The notes under the pieces: generated by a model
Seen by the model: the letters and a program-made list of their open reading frames with translations, nothing else
The model's database searches: none
Told to the model about the DNA's origin: nothing
Made by a program: the position numbers and the translations under genes
Origin: Pterobdella sp. o SKG-2022
Lineage: Eukaryota > Annelida > Clitellata > Hirudinida > Piscicolidae
Length of the DNA: 64,000 nucleotides
Direction of reading: 5' to 3'
NCBI GenBank assembly: GCA_964035795.1
Contig: OZ038324.1
Location: 9,339,077 to 9,403,076 of the forward strand
Shown here: positions 52,301-64,000 of the stretch, in pieces
Numbering within the stretch: the stretch's first letter is position 1
Layout: each line of letters starts with the position of its first letter

Positions 52301-53839
52301 CAAACTCACATCCACAGCAACACACACCTATCCCAACACAGATATTTGATCCGTATGGAGGAGATGCGCCAGAGTTTGAGGATAATTCTGCAGTGCCTCA
52401 ATAAGATTCCACCAGGGGAAGTGAGGGTGGATGACTGCAAAGTGGCACCACCCCGCAGAAATGAAATGAAGGTTGGCCTTGTTTGGCGTTTACTCATGAT
52501 TTGAAAGTTTCTCAATTATCAATTGCATCGCCACAAATAGGGGTTTTATTGCGCAATTTTAAGCCTTACGTTTGTGATAACCAGGCAACCTTACTTAACA
52601 ATACAACATATTCTTACTAATGTAATAAAAACTCTTGATTATGAATAATGAAATCACCATTAATATTAACTTTTTCAACAATCAATGGCACCCAGACATC
52701 AATGGAAGCCCTCATCCACCATTTCAAGTTGTATTCTGAGGGGTATAACGTTCCTCCAGGCTCCACATACACTGCCATAGAGGCACCTAAAGTTTGTTGA
52801 AGTGATGGGGGTGGTTGGGTGTATGGGTGTTTTCTTCAGTTGGTGGTGGTGGTTGAGCGTTTTCTCTATTTTGTGACAGGGTAAAGTTGGTTGGTCGAAC
52901 ATGAAGTTGGTTGGTGGAATGTGAAGTGGCGGTGGAAGATGTTGATGTATAGGGGGTATAAATAAATAATGAGGTGAAAATATTGCGAGGGTGAAGGTAG
53001 TTGGTGATGATGTTGAAGAGCAGAAAGGCTTGATTATTGTGGGAACAATATAGTGGAGATGACGGGAGGTGCGGTGTTGAGGGGAGTTTTGGTTTTGGAA
53101 GGATTTGGCTTTCAAAGTTTTTATTGTAGTTTTAGTTCAATCCTCTGTAGACGGTATCGGAATTGTTTAATTTGGTATATTGAACACGAAAAATACTATT
53201 CAAAGCTGAATTAGTTATTCTGAGAAATACTGCGTTAAATACAAGTGTAATGAATTTTTTTCGTCAGTGGTATTAATAAATGATTATGCAACTGCAAACA
53301 GGGTGAGTTCGGAGTGTATCTGGTGTCTGACGGCACAAATAGACCTTACCGCTGCAAAATTAAAGCTCCCGGATTTGCACATCTGGTAAGTTGCAGTTAT
53401 AATATTTCTTGTGCTCCATCACATTATATCGTTGTATTGATTCAATTTGGCATCAGCTTTTATACGTTTGCATAGCTTTCAAGGTATTAGTAGTTGATAT
53501 GATATCCTCTCTATTCCTTCTATTCTTGTTTTTGTTATTATCTTTCATCCTCTTTTTACATCCGTTTCCATGTTAGCATTGTTGAGTGAGAGTTCATGAT
53601 GATAAAAATCACTACCATCATTTTTACTCGTTATAATAACAAATCTCAGGCTGGTTTGCACAAGTTAAGCAAAGGCCTAATGCTGGCTGACGTGGTGGCA
53701 ATAATAGGTATGTGTGCATTAATTTTGTCACTGAAGAAGCTCATTAATTTTGTTGATTGCAAGATTTTGTGTGGGTTATGATTTAATTTATTTCCAAACA
53801 GGAACTCTTGACGCTGTTTTCGGAGAAATCGATAGATGA
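49391..53839 (+). CDS. NDUFS2: NADH dehydrogenase (ubiquinone) iron-sulfur protein 2, complete
   Basis: The 49-kDa core subunit of mitochondrial complex I, which forms part of the ubiquinone site in the matrix arm. Exons: 49391-49485, 49667-49773, 49876-50066, 50268-50388, 50670-50782, 51035-51109, 51334-51402, 51730-51824, 51973-52092, 52342-52471, 52696-52791, 53302-53385, 53650-53707 and 53802-53839. They sum to 463 aa, the same length as human NDUFS2. A basic, Ser-rich N-terminus ([19 protein letters not shown]) fits a mitochondrial presequence. Hallmarks: [97 protein letters not shown] and the C-terminus GEIDR. The gene starts 284 bp after the guanylate cyclase stop in the same orientation. 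No defect is seen. Confidence 0.98.
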
Positions 53840-53880
53840 ACGTTAACTTTTTAATTAATGTTTTAAATATATTTGATAAT

Positions 53881-53907
53881 AATAAAAATTATTATTGAAC
53901 CAATAAA
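53881..53907 (+). terminator. Polyadenylation signals of NDUFS2
   Basis: Two AATAAA hexamers, 53881-53886 and 53902-53907, 42 and 63 nt after the stop codon. Confidence 0.6.
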
Positions 53908-54206
53908 AGAAATTTATTATAAATAAAAATTTTTCGTTGTTACCCATTGTTTAAATCATAACTGGTTGTCAAGTTGAGTTCATGAATAAACCTTAAATGC
54001 TTGGTATGTCAAGTGATGAAGCTTTTTTGTCATTTAGATGACAAATTTCAAAATACTTGTCTGAAACAATGCATTCTGTAAAAACAAAATTCAGAATGAG
54101 GTATAATCAATCTTTCAGAACCGCCATAGTCAATAATCATTGTTTTCAAATAAATTGAGCGTGACATAAAATCGATAATTGTGGCAATTAGCCCGGTGGA
54201 GGTCTT
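53908..54206. other. NDUFS2-matrixin intergenic sequence
   Basis: About 300 bp of AT-rich sequence without a frame. It must contain the upstream promoter of the matrixin gene. No further motif is clear. Confidence 0.5.
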
Positions 54207-54240
54207 TATAAAAGGAGATAGAGTAGTCGTCAGTGCATAG
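54207..54240 (+). promoter_or_regulatory. Core promoter of the matrixin gene (TATA box and initiator)
   Basis: TATAAAAGG at 54207-54215 is followed 25 bp later by TCAGTG (54230-54235), a good initiator sequence. The ATG lies at 54245, giving a leader of about a dozen bases. It is the clearest TATA promoter in the window and fits a strongly regulated secreted-protein gene. Confidence 0.7.
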
Positions 54241-54244
54241 CAAC

Positions 54245-56016
54245 ATGAAATTCTTGCTTTTCCTTTCTCTGTGCGTTTTGGCGGTGGTGGCGAGAAATGG
54301 AGATGAGATCCCAGAAGACGGACTCTTCGAAGGAAATGACTTGGTAAGATTATAGCTTTTAAGTCAAAATAGAGTCCATCATATTTAAATCTACCAGGCG
54401 TACTTGGAGTCTTATGGATATCTGAAGAAGGGTCAAAAGAGAAGTTTGAACGCCATCACTGACGCCATCAAATCTCTGCAGAGTGCCAAAGGACTCAGAG
54501 TCACTGGTGAGAACGCTCTTAATGGCGATTTTTTTCGTTTACTTTGAACTTTTTTCGCTTTATAAACCTTATTAGCCATTTTGGAGAGTTTGTGCATCCT
54601 GTAAAAATTCTTAAATTTCCTTGATTCTTATAACGTCATCCAAATTTTTTAACTAAAAATTTTGTCTAATTTTTTAAAAAGGTGAAATGAATGAAGAGAC
54701 AAAAAAAGAAGTGAAGAAATCCTTCTGCATGAGCGATAAAATTAATGAGAAAGAAGGCGCCAGAGATAAGAAATACTCTCTTTCTTTGTGTTGGCACTCT
54801 TATAAAATATAAAAATAAAATTTAAAAAATTTTAATTAAATAAACAAACCATCAATTTAATATTAACTCGAAATAACAAAATGCAAAAAAATATTGTATT
54901 TTCAACAGATAAGTGGACTTCTCCTATAAGCTGGAAGATTGAATCATGGCCTACAAAAAGAACACCCAGTTTCACTGATGCTGAGCTTGAGGCAGCCTTC
55001 GAAAGTGTTTTCTCGGTGAGAATTATGTGTATTCCAATTTTCAAGCGTTGTCCTCGGGAGTATTGTGAGTGTAATTGATGCAAAGTTATAAAGATTTATC
55101 ATAATTATATTAAATACAATCAATAAAATCAAAAAAAATTTTTTCAGTTGTGGGCAGATGCTTCAAGTCAACTAACATTCACAAAAACTACTGGAGATGC
55201 CAATATAAAAATAAACTTTTTCAACGGCACTCATGATGACTCTTATCCTTTTGATTTCGCCGGTACCGTAGCCGGCCACGCCTTCTACCCTACTAAGGGA
55301 AGAGTTCACTTCGATGATTATGAGACTTGGTCCTTGACCATACCAACAAGTCTGTTTTATTTAATTCACTTTTAAAAACAAATATGAAGTTAACAACTTT
55401 TCAGAGACATCGTATGTATTTTTCTTTAATATTTTGTAACGAAAAATATCAAAGAGGAATTTTTAATACATTTATTGAGAATCGGAAGCTATAATTTATA
55501 TATATAATTATTATATATTTTATTAAATAACAAATAATTCATAGTTCATGAGTACTTCAAAGAAAAACAATTTTTTACTTTGAATTACTCTTGAACAATT
55601 AATTATTTGAAATAATAGCATTGAAATTAAAATAACTTCTGTTTTTTGAATAATTGACTAATTCTTAATTAAGGTCTTTGAATCACTAGATAACCATAGT
55701 TACGATTTTATTTTTTTCGCTAACGTTTTATGATAAGGCTAAACTTATCGAAAATTATAGCTTCCGATTCTCAATAAATGTATTAAAAATTCCTCTTATT
55801 TGATGTTTTTCGTTACAAAATATTGAAGTTAACAACTACTTCTTAGGTGGTACTACGAAGTACCTCAAATGGGTGGCTGCCCACGAGATTGGACACGCCC
55901 TAGGATTGAAGCACTCTGGTTATTATGATCTCATGAGAGTTGTCATTCCACTAAATACAGAACCAGTTCTTACTAGTGATGATAGGGCTGGTATTGTAGC
56001 CAAATACGGTGCCTAA
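54245..56016 (+). CDS. Secreted matrixin (MMP-type zinc metalloprotease), no hemopexin domain
   Basis: Zinc endopeptidase of the matrix metalloprotease family, secreted as a zymogen. Exons: 54245-54343, 54398-54506, 54682-54789, 54909-55015, 55148-55349 and 55847-56016 (264 aa, the size of MMP-7). Signal peptide: MKFLLFLSLCVLAVVA. The propeptide has the usual start (AYLESYGYLKKG) and a single Cys85 in SFCMSD, where the family has the cysteine switch PRCGVPD. The catalytic domain starts at KWTSPISW and contains the structural metal site (HDDSYPFDFAG, AGHAFYP, HFDDYETW) and the full zinc motif HEIGHALGLKHS (about 221-232), then a Met-turn (YDLM). It ends 27 residues later (SDDRAGIVAKYGA) without a hemopexin domain. 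The donor of exon 3 (GTTGGC) is weak, but only this choice keeps frame. The last intron carries an inverted repeat. Confidence 0.93.
55385..55837 (+). mobile_element. MITE-like inverted repeat in the last matrixin intron
   Basis: Two arms of about 70 bp (55428-55497 and 55752-55824) are near-perfect reverse complements (e.g. TTTATTGAGAATCGGAAGCT and its complement), around a 254-bp AT-rich centre. The whole is bracketed by exact 14-bp direct copies TGAAGTTAACAACT at 55385-55398 and 55824-55837. The right arm abuts its copy; the left arm starts 29 bp inside. There is no coding capacity. It may be a non-autonomous transposon with a target duplication, or a duplication of the intron end: the left copy is followed by TTTCAG, an unused 3' splice site look-alike. 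Confidence 0.65.
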
Positions 56017-56085
56017 GCAACTTTACGATAAAATGACGTTCAAAAATATTTTTAAAAAATTTAGTTTTACTTTTGGTGGATTTTA

Positions 56086-56091
56086 AATAAA
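56086..56091 (+). terminator. Polyadenylation signal of the matrixin gene
   Basis: AATAAA 70 nt after the stop codon. Confidence 0.6.
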
Positions 56092-56162
56092 TTTCTTTGC
56101 ATTATTGTTGGTCATTTGAAATTCGCTGCTAAAAAAGTTGGTAATTGACGTCTTTGGTTACA

Positions 56163-56180
56163 TTTACCATCGTCGGTAAA
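56163..56180. promoter_or_regulatory. Short palindrome upstream of MDH1B
   Basis: TTTACC-ATCGTC-GGTAAA: perfect 6-bp arms with a 6-bp spacer, 30 bp before the MDH1B ATG. Position and symmetry suggest a dimeric factor site. It is not a match to a full RFX X-box. Confidence 0.3.
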
Positions 56181-56209
56181 AATAAAGTCGTGGTTGACAG
56201 TTTCGAGTA

Positions 56210-59200
56210 ATGGTTAAGTTTGTGATAGCAGGTTAGAAATTCAGCAGAGTTTAATATTTTAAAAATAATTTCTATCAAATATCTCAAAATTTAAATGGTT
56301 TTTGATTGTTGATTGATAATATTCTATTTTAGGCTCTGTCAACTGTCCATACTTTGCGAAAATTGAAATATTAGCTCAACTTCTTAAAAAATCTTTGCCC
56401 GAATTTGATTATAGGACAGTTTTGAAAAGTCCCAATGAATGGATTGTTAGAAAACTTGATTTTTTTATTTGAACTAATCTCAATTCAATTAATATACACT
56501 GAATAAAGCTCTTCGATATCTCTGGACATTATCAATTGTCTATGTATTATATGTTTGTTTTGTCCATTAATTAAATTATTAATAATTGGTTTGAAGTTAG
56601 TTCACGTGAATATATTTTATTTAAAAATCATTCTTCCACTTTATTGTATGAATATAATTTTGAAAAGCCAAAATTTTTGTACTTTGTGTTTAAAACAGAG
56701 TTAGATTATAATTTAGGGTTTTTCAGCATACTAATCTTGATGGATATCATAAGCGATAGAAAATTTTTGATTAGCTATTTCTCAAATTTACAATGAAAAA
56801 ATTCAAAAAAAAATCATATTCAAACTCATTAATGTTTTTTAAATGAAAATTTAAGGATTTTGCAAAAGAAATTTGCAAAGTTAACAATTGGCAAAAGCAA
56901 CTCAAATCGCCATTGGTCTGGAGGGAATCATTAGAATTTGGAGGACCAAAATTATATTTCGGAGGTTTCAATGAATTCCAAGAATATGCCAAGCTCTACT
57001 ACAGCTTAGAAATCAAGATTTCATCATGTGAGATGCAAATTTTAGCTGAGGCTAATGTAAAGAACAGGGCTAAAGAAACGTCGATTGAATACTCTTTAAT
57101 CACGTTAGCACCAAATATTAAATCATCGCCTTTATGAAAAAAGTACAAATATCTCGTGGTTTTCTAGTATTGCCAATAACAGGCCTGAAAATGAATCTAA
57201 ATACCATTTATTTAATCATTTTTTCAAATGTGCCACACAGGAACATAATAATCACCGTGATTTTCGCCAGTTCATCAGTTTGCTACTTTCTTCTACCCCT
57301 CATCATTAACGCAGACGCCTTCACAGGAGGCAATCTTCTCGAATTCAGACTTTACGACATTTCTAAATCTTCAGAAACTGATTTGGAAATGATGGCAATA
57401 GAAATTGAAAACTGTTCTTACCCGAATTTGAAAGCGATAAGCGTGTGTGAAAATTTGCTGGAAGCTCTGGCTGGAGCGCATTTAGTTGTCATTTGCCCCT
57501 CCAAATCCGTCATAGACGACCTGCATCTGGAACATCAACTTCAAAAAATAGGGATGCAAATAAAACACGAAGCAAGTAAAACCAGAAATAATTTATTTTA
57601 TTTCCTATTCACTTTCAACTAATCTTAAATCGGCTCATATTCATGCAATGGGGAGAGATCATGGATTAGTTTCCATCCTTACGAAGATGATGATCTTTTT
57701 TTTTATAAACTAAATTTTTTTTTCTTTAAACCTGTTTCGGAATAATTAGAATCAAAAACTAAAATTTTATTACTCTATCAGAACACCATTATTAACGTTT
57801 CCACCTTTGATCATTCTATCCCCCAAAACAGCACCACAACCAGCGCTTGATTCCCATCAACAACTCACACCCATAACAATCCTACAGCTGAAGATGTCAA
57901 AGTGATGGTGGTGTACGAATGTTCCAATATTACCGACATGAACGTTTGCAATTTAAGGTTGAATCTGACTCATCACATCCCCTCCAAAAACATCATAGCC
58001 ATCACTGGGTGCGTTCAAGAAAGGGGGAAACGTCGTTTGGCTGAGAAGATGAACTTACACCCGTTCCAGATTTCTAACCTTTTGTTCTGGGGTTTCAATT
58101 CTCGTAACGTGGATGCTTTTCATGTGAGTTCATGTTGTTCGCCATCAATGCTACCATCGTCTTTAAGGCACTCGATAACATAAATACAATCCAGTTATAT
58201 GAAATTTATAAAAAATTTAATGGACTAAACAAGTTTTAACTTGAGTTTTGCATTCTTTCAAATTCAAAACGGCACAACAATATCAATCCTCCTCTCACAG
58301 TTCGATATAAGCTTCTCAACGGTTGAAAACTGCATAAACTCATCAATATACTGCAGCAACATCACAAGTCACGTGTCTAGACTGACTCCCAATGATTCGT
58401 GGCTGCAAAAGACTTTGCCAAAAATGGCCATCACCCATCTCAACTCTAAAAGCGGTTGGTCACGAGTGACTTTCAACTCAAGTGATTTGAATTAAAATAC
58501 ATATACAGGAATTACTCGAAATCAAATATACAATGACTTCAATGACAATATCATGGTTGTACAAGCTTCCATAAAACTAAGCCAGACCATTTATATGTAG
58601 CACCGAGACATCCATTCTTCTACAACGTCATCCAAACAATCAAAAATCGCATTCACTTCAACGCAGTCACCTAATGTAAATAAAAAACCAACTTTCTCGC
58701 AGACCCTTCACAAAACACCATGTCTCTTGCCTCGAGTGCAGCGAAGGTGCTGAAGATGTGGTGGCATGGCTCCGAACCAAGTCTCATGTACTGCGTGTGT
58801 GTCCCACTAGAGAGTGGGTGGTTTGGGGGCTTTAATGGGGAAGGGTTGATAAAACATAATAATAAAAATAAAAAATGAACATATTATTAAAAAACATGCA
58901 CATAACATTTTCCGGAATTTGTTTATTTGAAAGCACAGACATAAAATTTTTATGATCACAGACGCATACAACATGGGACATGGCATGTTCCTAATGGTAC
59001 CAGTGCTTTTTTCCAAGCCTGGAGAATACTTGGTGGTAGATCAACTGCCCATTGATGCTACCACCACCGCCAAGCTTCAGAGCATGAAGATGGTAAGTGG
59101 TTGCGATAGTTTAAGTCGCTTAACGCGAAGTAGGTTCATTTGAAATCAATTTTTCGTTTTGAATAATATTATTAAGCCGATATGTATTTTTTTGGTTCTA

Positions 59201-60323
59201 TAATTCTACTTTAGTGCATTGTGTGCTTATCCAAGCCATCTCTTTCATCGTTCAGCTCTTGCCATTAAAATCCATCGTTAACAGTTGTATCTCTTTCCCA
59301 TTCACTGATTGTTGGTCATAATGCTTTTTTTGCATTCATTCTCAACCTTCATTCTTGGTAGCGCAAAACTGGCTATAAACTTGATTCAAAATTTCAATCC
59401 GTTTCTGTGTTTTTGTAGCTCTGCGCCATGTATATAATCACTGGTGTTATAATGATAGTTGTCATATTATTATTACTATTATTTTTTCATTCATACCATG
59501 CTTAAATGCCGTTAGAGCTACCGGAAAGAGATGTTGGAGGTTCTGTACAACAGGGCAAATGAGATCAACTCCTACAAGAAGCTTCTTAGCACCGGTACCA
59601 TTGATTGCTATGATTTTTTCATTTTTATATTTAGGTTATCACATATTATTTTTTTTCGGTATATTATTGTTATTATTATTTATTTAACTTCTTTTGCTTC
59701 ATAGCATGAAGTTGGATTATTTTTGTATATATTTTTCTGGGCACGAGGTTAAATTGAACCGAACTTAAAATAGGTAGTTTAGAGTTGCCTTTCTGTTATA
59801 ACCTGAATAATATTAGATTCTGGCTGATAGCAGGTGTTGACAAACTGATATTCTCAAATTGTTGTCATATGGCTTGGCTGATGATCATTTTTTGAAAAGA
59901 GCAAGGCAAGCTTTTCAAGTTTGGAAACGGTGGACCTTGGATTTAATAATTTGAAGTTTAACGTTAGCTCGGACCGGCAGTCTTTGATATTTCTTGCTTT
60001 TTATTTATAACTCACGCTATAGTAGTATCTAAAACTTGGGTCGAAGGCTGGGTTATCAGCCACTGGGATATCCTCAGCAGTCTAATATTACTAGTTTTAT
60101 TTAAGATTTTTATTTATTATCATAGTTTGAATTAAAATCAAAAATATTATTAAAGTTGTTTTTTAATCATCAAGATCCGATGCTTGACGAACCTTCAGCC
60201 TATCATCTCGAAGAAAAACCATCTTTGGTGCCGGAAATACTTCAACTGGAAGTTCAAAATAAACCGGATGAAGATGTTGCCCAAAATGAGTATTTAAGCT
60301 TTTTCCAAATTTTCAATAACTAA
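56210..60323 (+). CDS. MDH1B: Malate dehydrogenase-like protein MDH1B, complete
   Basis: Relative of cytosolic malate dehydrogenase found in animals with motile cilia; its biochemical role is unknown. Exons: 56210-56231 (22 nt), 56333-56445, 56856-57103, 57241-57575, 57888-58123, 58301-58454, 58703-58813, 58962-59092, 59516-59594 and 60175-60323 (525 aa; human about 518). The MDH1B-specific N-terminus MVKFVIAGSVNCPYFAK is followed by SPLVWRESLEFGG and YFGGFNEFQEYAKLYY, as in vertebrate MDH1B. The dehydrogenase fold follows: IIITVIFASSSVCYFLLPLI (where MDH has the Gly-rich NAD loop), FRLYDI, AHLVVICPSKS, NIIAITGCVQE and LLFWGFNSRN. Neither the glycine loop nor the catalytic His (Asn310 here; WGNHS in MDH1) is kept, so enzyme activity is doubtful. 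The C-terminal tail (exon 10) is family-specific and acidic. The exon 3/4 join uses the donor AC|GTTAGC. Confidence 0.93.
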
Positions 60324-60768
60324 TATTTATATCAATTTTTTTTTATTTAACATTTCAAGTTGGACTTTGTTTTTTGTATGTCATTTGATACTCACAGAAC
60401 TTGGACGAGTAACAATTATGGCGACAGTGAAGAGTTTTGATGAAAAAGTTGAACCATTTTTGGTTAAAAATTTGAATTATTTGCATGGAAAAAACTTTAT
60501 GAAAAGGGGAATTATCATTCAAAAAGTAAAATATTGTCAAAAAGACATTTTTTAAATTTACATGCAAATTCTTTGCACTTGGATATATTTAATTATTTTA
60601 TTTTTGATGATTTTAATTTATTTAAATTTACAATTTTGAAAATTTTGATTTAATTAAATTTATTTTTCATAATTTTTTTTCATAAACACATTATATAATA
60701 TATTTCTCGTGTCATAAAATAAAAAATATTGTCTTCACGCTTCAAATAGTAATAAAGGTATTTCTGTT
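60324..60768. other. MDH1B to small-membrane-protein interval
   Basis: AT-rich. A frame beginning ATG GCG ACA at 60418 (MATVKSFDEKVEPFLVKNLN) is preceded by an acceptor-like ACTCACAG and could be an upstream exon of the next gene, but I could not join it in frame to the following exon. Otherwise nothing is seen. Confidence 0.35.
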
Positions 60769-61979
60769 ATGAATCCACTAAACACTCGAGCCCTTCAGCT
60801 GTACAATAAGGTATTTAAAAGTTTTGCATAGTTGATATAACCAAGTTCATTGTTAGGCTTCCAACTCACAATACTTAGCTTCTGGTGGTGCAAGCTTTTA
60901 AAAGCAAAGACTTGAAAAAAGTTCTCAAACCACCTTAAATTCTTTATTTTTACGTTTGAAAATTTTGAGTTGATAAGTTCAGAGATGCTGGGAAGAAACT
61001 ACAGATTCAGCGTTAGTTTTTGGTCATTTGTGGCTTTTGGCTTTTTAACTTTAATAATTTTATTTTTGTGTAAATAGTTAAATAACCAATAGAACATTGT
61101 TTTTGATTGAGGCTTGGAAATTTTGGATAGTTTATATTGATCTCCAATCGAGTTGAAATATGTCATTTGAGTTATTATAATTTATAAATTTTTGCTTTCA
61201 AACATCACAGACGCGAGATAATTTCGGGCCTAAAGACGAGTAAGTGGATATCAATTGGCATTGTTCTTTATGTGCTTTTGTGTCGAAAAATACGTTCAAA
61301 ATCTAATTAACTCTTAGAAATGCGTTTATTTAATTTATTTCAGTTTCCAAGTTTATCAACTGATTAGTTTTCTCAGTAATTAATTAATTTTTTTTAATAG
61401 TTAAATATATAACTAATTTATAAGCTATATTTATTCCCAACGTAGACAGAAAGAGTTAACAGACAAGAACGACCCCGAATTCAAGGTTCACATGCAAATA
61501 TATCATTATAGTATTTTAGTGAGTTGGATATAACACTGAAGGTTTGAGTAGATTTTGCCAAAAGCTTCGTCGAATTTCGGGATGTTTAGTTTATTTTTAA
61601 ATACTTCCTTCGAGGCTGAATTAGCATTGTTTCAGTAATCCAAAGGATTCGAAGATTTATATAACTTTTTTGCGTGTTTGAAACAGTTTTTTTCATTTTT
61701 GTTAGAAGTTAAAACAATTTTTGATGTAATTTAATGTCTATTTAATTTTAAAAATGGCATTCAATAGATTTATATGGTTGATATGTAAATTCAAAAGTTA
61801 TTCCCAATCAAGACTTTTTTTGAAGAAATATTTTAATTTAACTGTTATTAACTAAACAGAAAGCAAGATGGATTTTGGCGATTTTGGCGATCTTGTCCTT
61901 CCTGTCTGTAATGGCCATTATAATCGTGGTTGGTGCCTTAGCTGCAGCTGGTCCCAAGAAGGAGTACTTGAACAATTAA
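60769..61979 (+). CDS. Small single-pass membrane protein, family unknown
   Basis: Exons 60769-60810, 61211-61239, 61446-61485 and 61860-61979 give 76 residues in frame: a polar, charged N-terminal half (MNPLNTRALQLYNKTRDNFG, then KDEQKELTDKNDPEFKK) and one strong membrane span (ARWILAILAILSFLSVMAII, continuing VVGALAAAG). It closes with a short tail, PKKEYLNN. Donors GTAAGT and GTATTT and CAG/TAG acceptors are normal, and the last exon has clear coding character. I do not recognise the family. It lies tail to tail with the SERCA gene. Small single-span proteins include SERCA regulators, but the sequence shows no known regulator motif, so position alone is not evidence of that role. The 5' end may be longer than modelled. 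Confidence 0.6.
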
Positions 61980-62735
61980 AATGTTTTTCTAATTTATTGA
62001 TTTTTTATATTTTTGGATGATTTTTTAAATAGTTTATCTAGTTTGATTTTTTAGAATTTCATCATCAAACTTGAAAAAAAATTGAATATTTTCACCTTAA
62101 ATACTAACTTTAACATTTCATTTAAAAAGTTCAAGTCAAATTTGTTTTATTCAAAACCAATTTCTACAATCAACAATCCACAATGGGGACTGTCAACCAT
62201 TGCCACTCAAGTTGAAATTTCAAATCTAAAAATGTATTTTCAAATAATGGCTAAAATCATTAAAAAAATTGCATTACTTCCAATGTACATGTATTTACGA
62301 TCTTACGAGTGGAGATAGGCAGTACAACGTCCATTGATCAGATCATAGGGGATTGATATGGGAAGTTATGTTTGCAGGTGAATTTGTTAAACTTAAAGAT
62401 TGTTACCGAAATTAGGCAGTTAAGACTGAAAAGGTAATTTATGATGCATAAAGGATCAAAATGAGGATGGAAAATAGTGCAGAACATGCTAACAATGTGT
62501 TGAATGACCGAAACGCTTCACTTACTATCAAAAAACTTTGCTGCTTCCAAACTACAAAAACTCCTAATTGGATGTTCAAAAACAAATATAAATAAGCGAA
62601 AGTACATAATATTTTGATGAAAGACGAGTTACAACAATGGTCTAACAATTCGGACTAATTAAACGCTCGAAAAGTTTGAATTTAGAATAAAATTTGTGCG
62701 GCTTATGAATAAAGAGATTGAAGAATTTACAGAGT
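61980..62735. other. Convergent intergenic region before the SERCA 3' end
   Basis: The 3' UTRs of the small membrane protein (plus) and SERCA (minus) should lie here. Short frames on both strands resemble nothing known. Confidence 0.5.

Positions 62736-64000
<1,265 letters not shown>

Noticed and set aside
52699..53115. 138-codon minus-strand frame opposite NDUFS2
   Set aside because: It is the antisense of a G/T-rich intron start and of exon 11. The His/Pro/Thr-rich composition is explained by the strand asymmetry.

Overview
The window is a piece of an AT-rich, intron-rich animal genome. Coding exons have GT-AG introns, TATA boxes and AATAAA signals, and encode animal-specific proteins (LAR-type receptor phosphatase, polycystin-1 family, NIT-type guanylate cyclase, matrixin, MDH1B, SERCA). 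Nothing bacterial or viral is seen. The set suits a non-insect, non-nematode invertebrate, perhaps marine; the species cannot be named from the sequence. All gene models below were built by hand from reading frames, splice sites and exon phase. In each model every exon junction keeps frame, and every complete model sums to a whole number of codons.

Layout. (1) 1-14895, minus strand: the 5' end of a LAR-type receptor tyrosine phosphatase. Four small phase-1 exons (signal peptide, Ig1, Ig2) are separated by 3-4 kb introns, one carrying a pure (ACT)404 tract. The gene runs off the left edge. (2) 14896-30539: gene-poor AT-rich DNA with (TAA)n/(TTA)n tracts and perhaps a non-coding 5' exon of the LAR gene. 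(3) 30540-44845, minus: a complete 39-exon polycystin-1/suREJ-like gene of 2350 aa (signal peptide, EGF-like array, REJ-like region, GPS, PLAT, about 11 membrane spans). (4) 45240-49106, plus: a complete 12-exon membrane guanylate cyclase with an extracellular NIT domain, divergent from the polycystin gene with 394 bp between the start codons. (5) 49391-53839, plus: complete NDUFS2 (complex I 49-kDa subunit, 14 exons, 463 aa). (6) 54245-56016, plus: a short matrix metalloprotease (264 aa, no hemopexin domain) behind a clear TATA box, with a long inverted repeat in its last intron. (7) 56210-60323, plus: MDH1B (525 aa), a malate-dehydrogenase-like protein lacking the catalytic His. (8) 60769-61979, plus: a 76-aa single-pass membrane protein of unknown family. 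(9) 62736-64000, minus: the 3' end of the SERCA Ca2+-ATPase gene.

Themes. The polycystin and the guanylate cyclase share one short divergent intergenic region, and MDH1B is a cilium-associated family elsewhere. A sensory/ciliary cluster is therefore possible but is inference. The most unusual pattern is compositional: around many exons with long introns, the coding strand is C/A-rich just upstream of the 3' splice site and G/T-rich just downstream of the 5' splice site. This holds for genes on both strands, so it follows transcription, and the two intron ends are broadly complementary.
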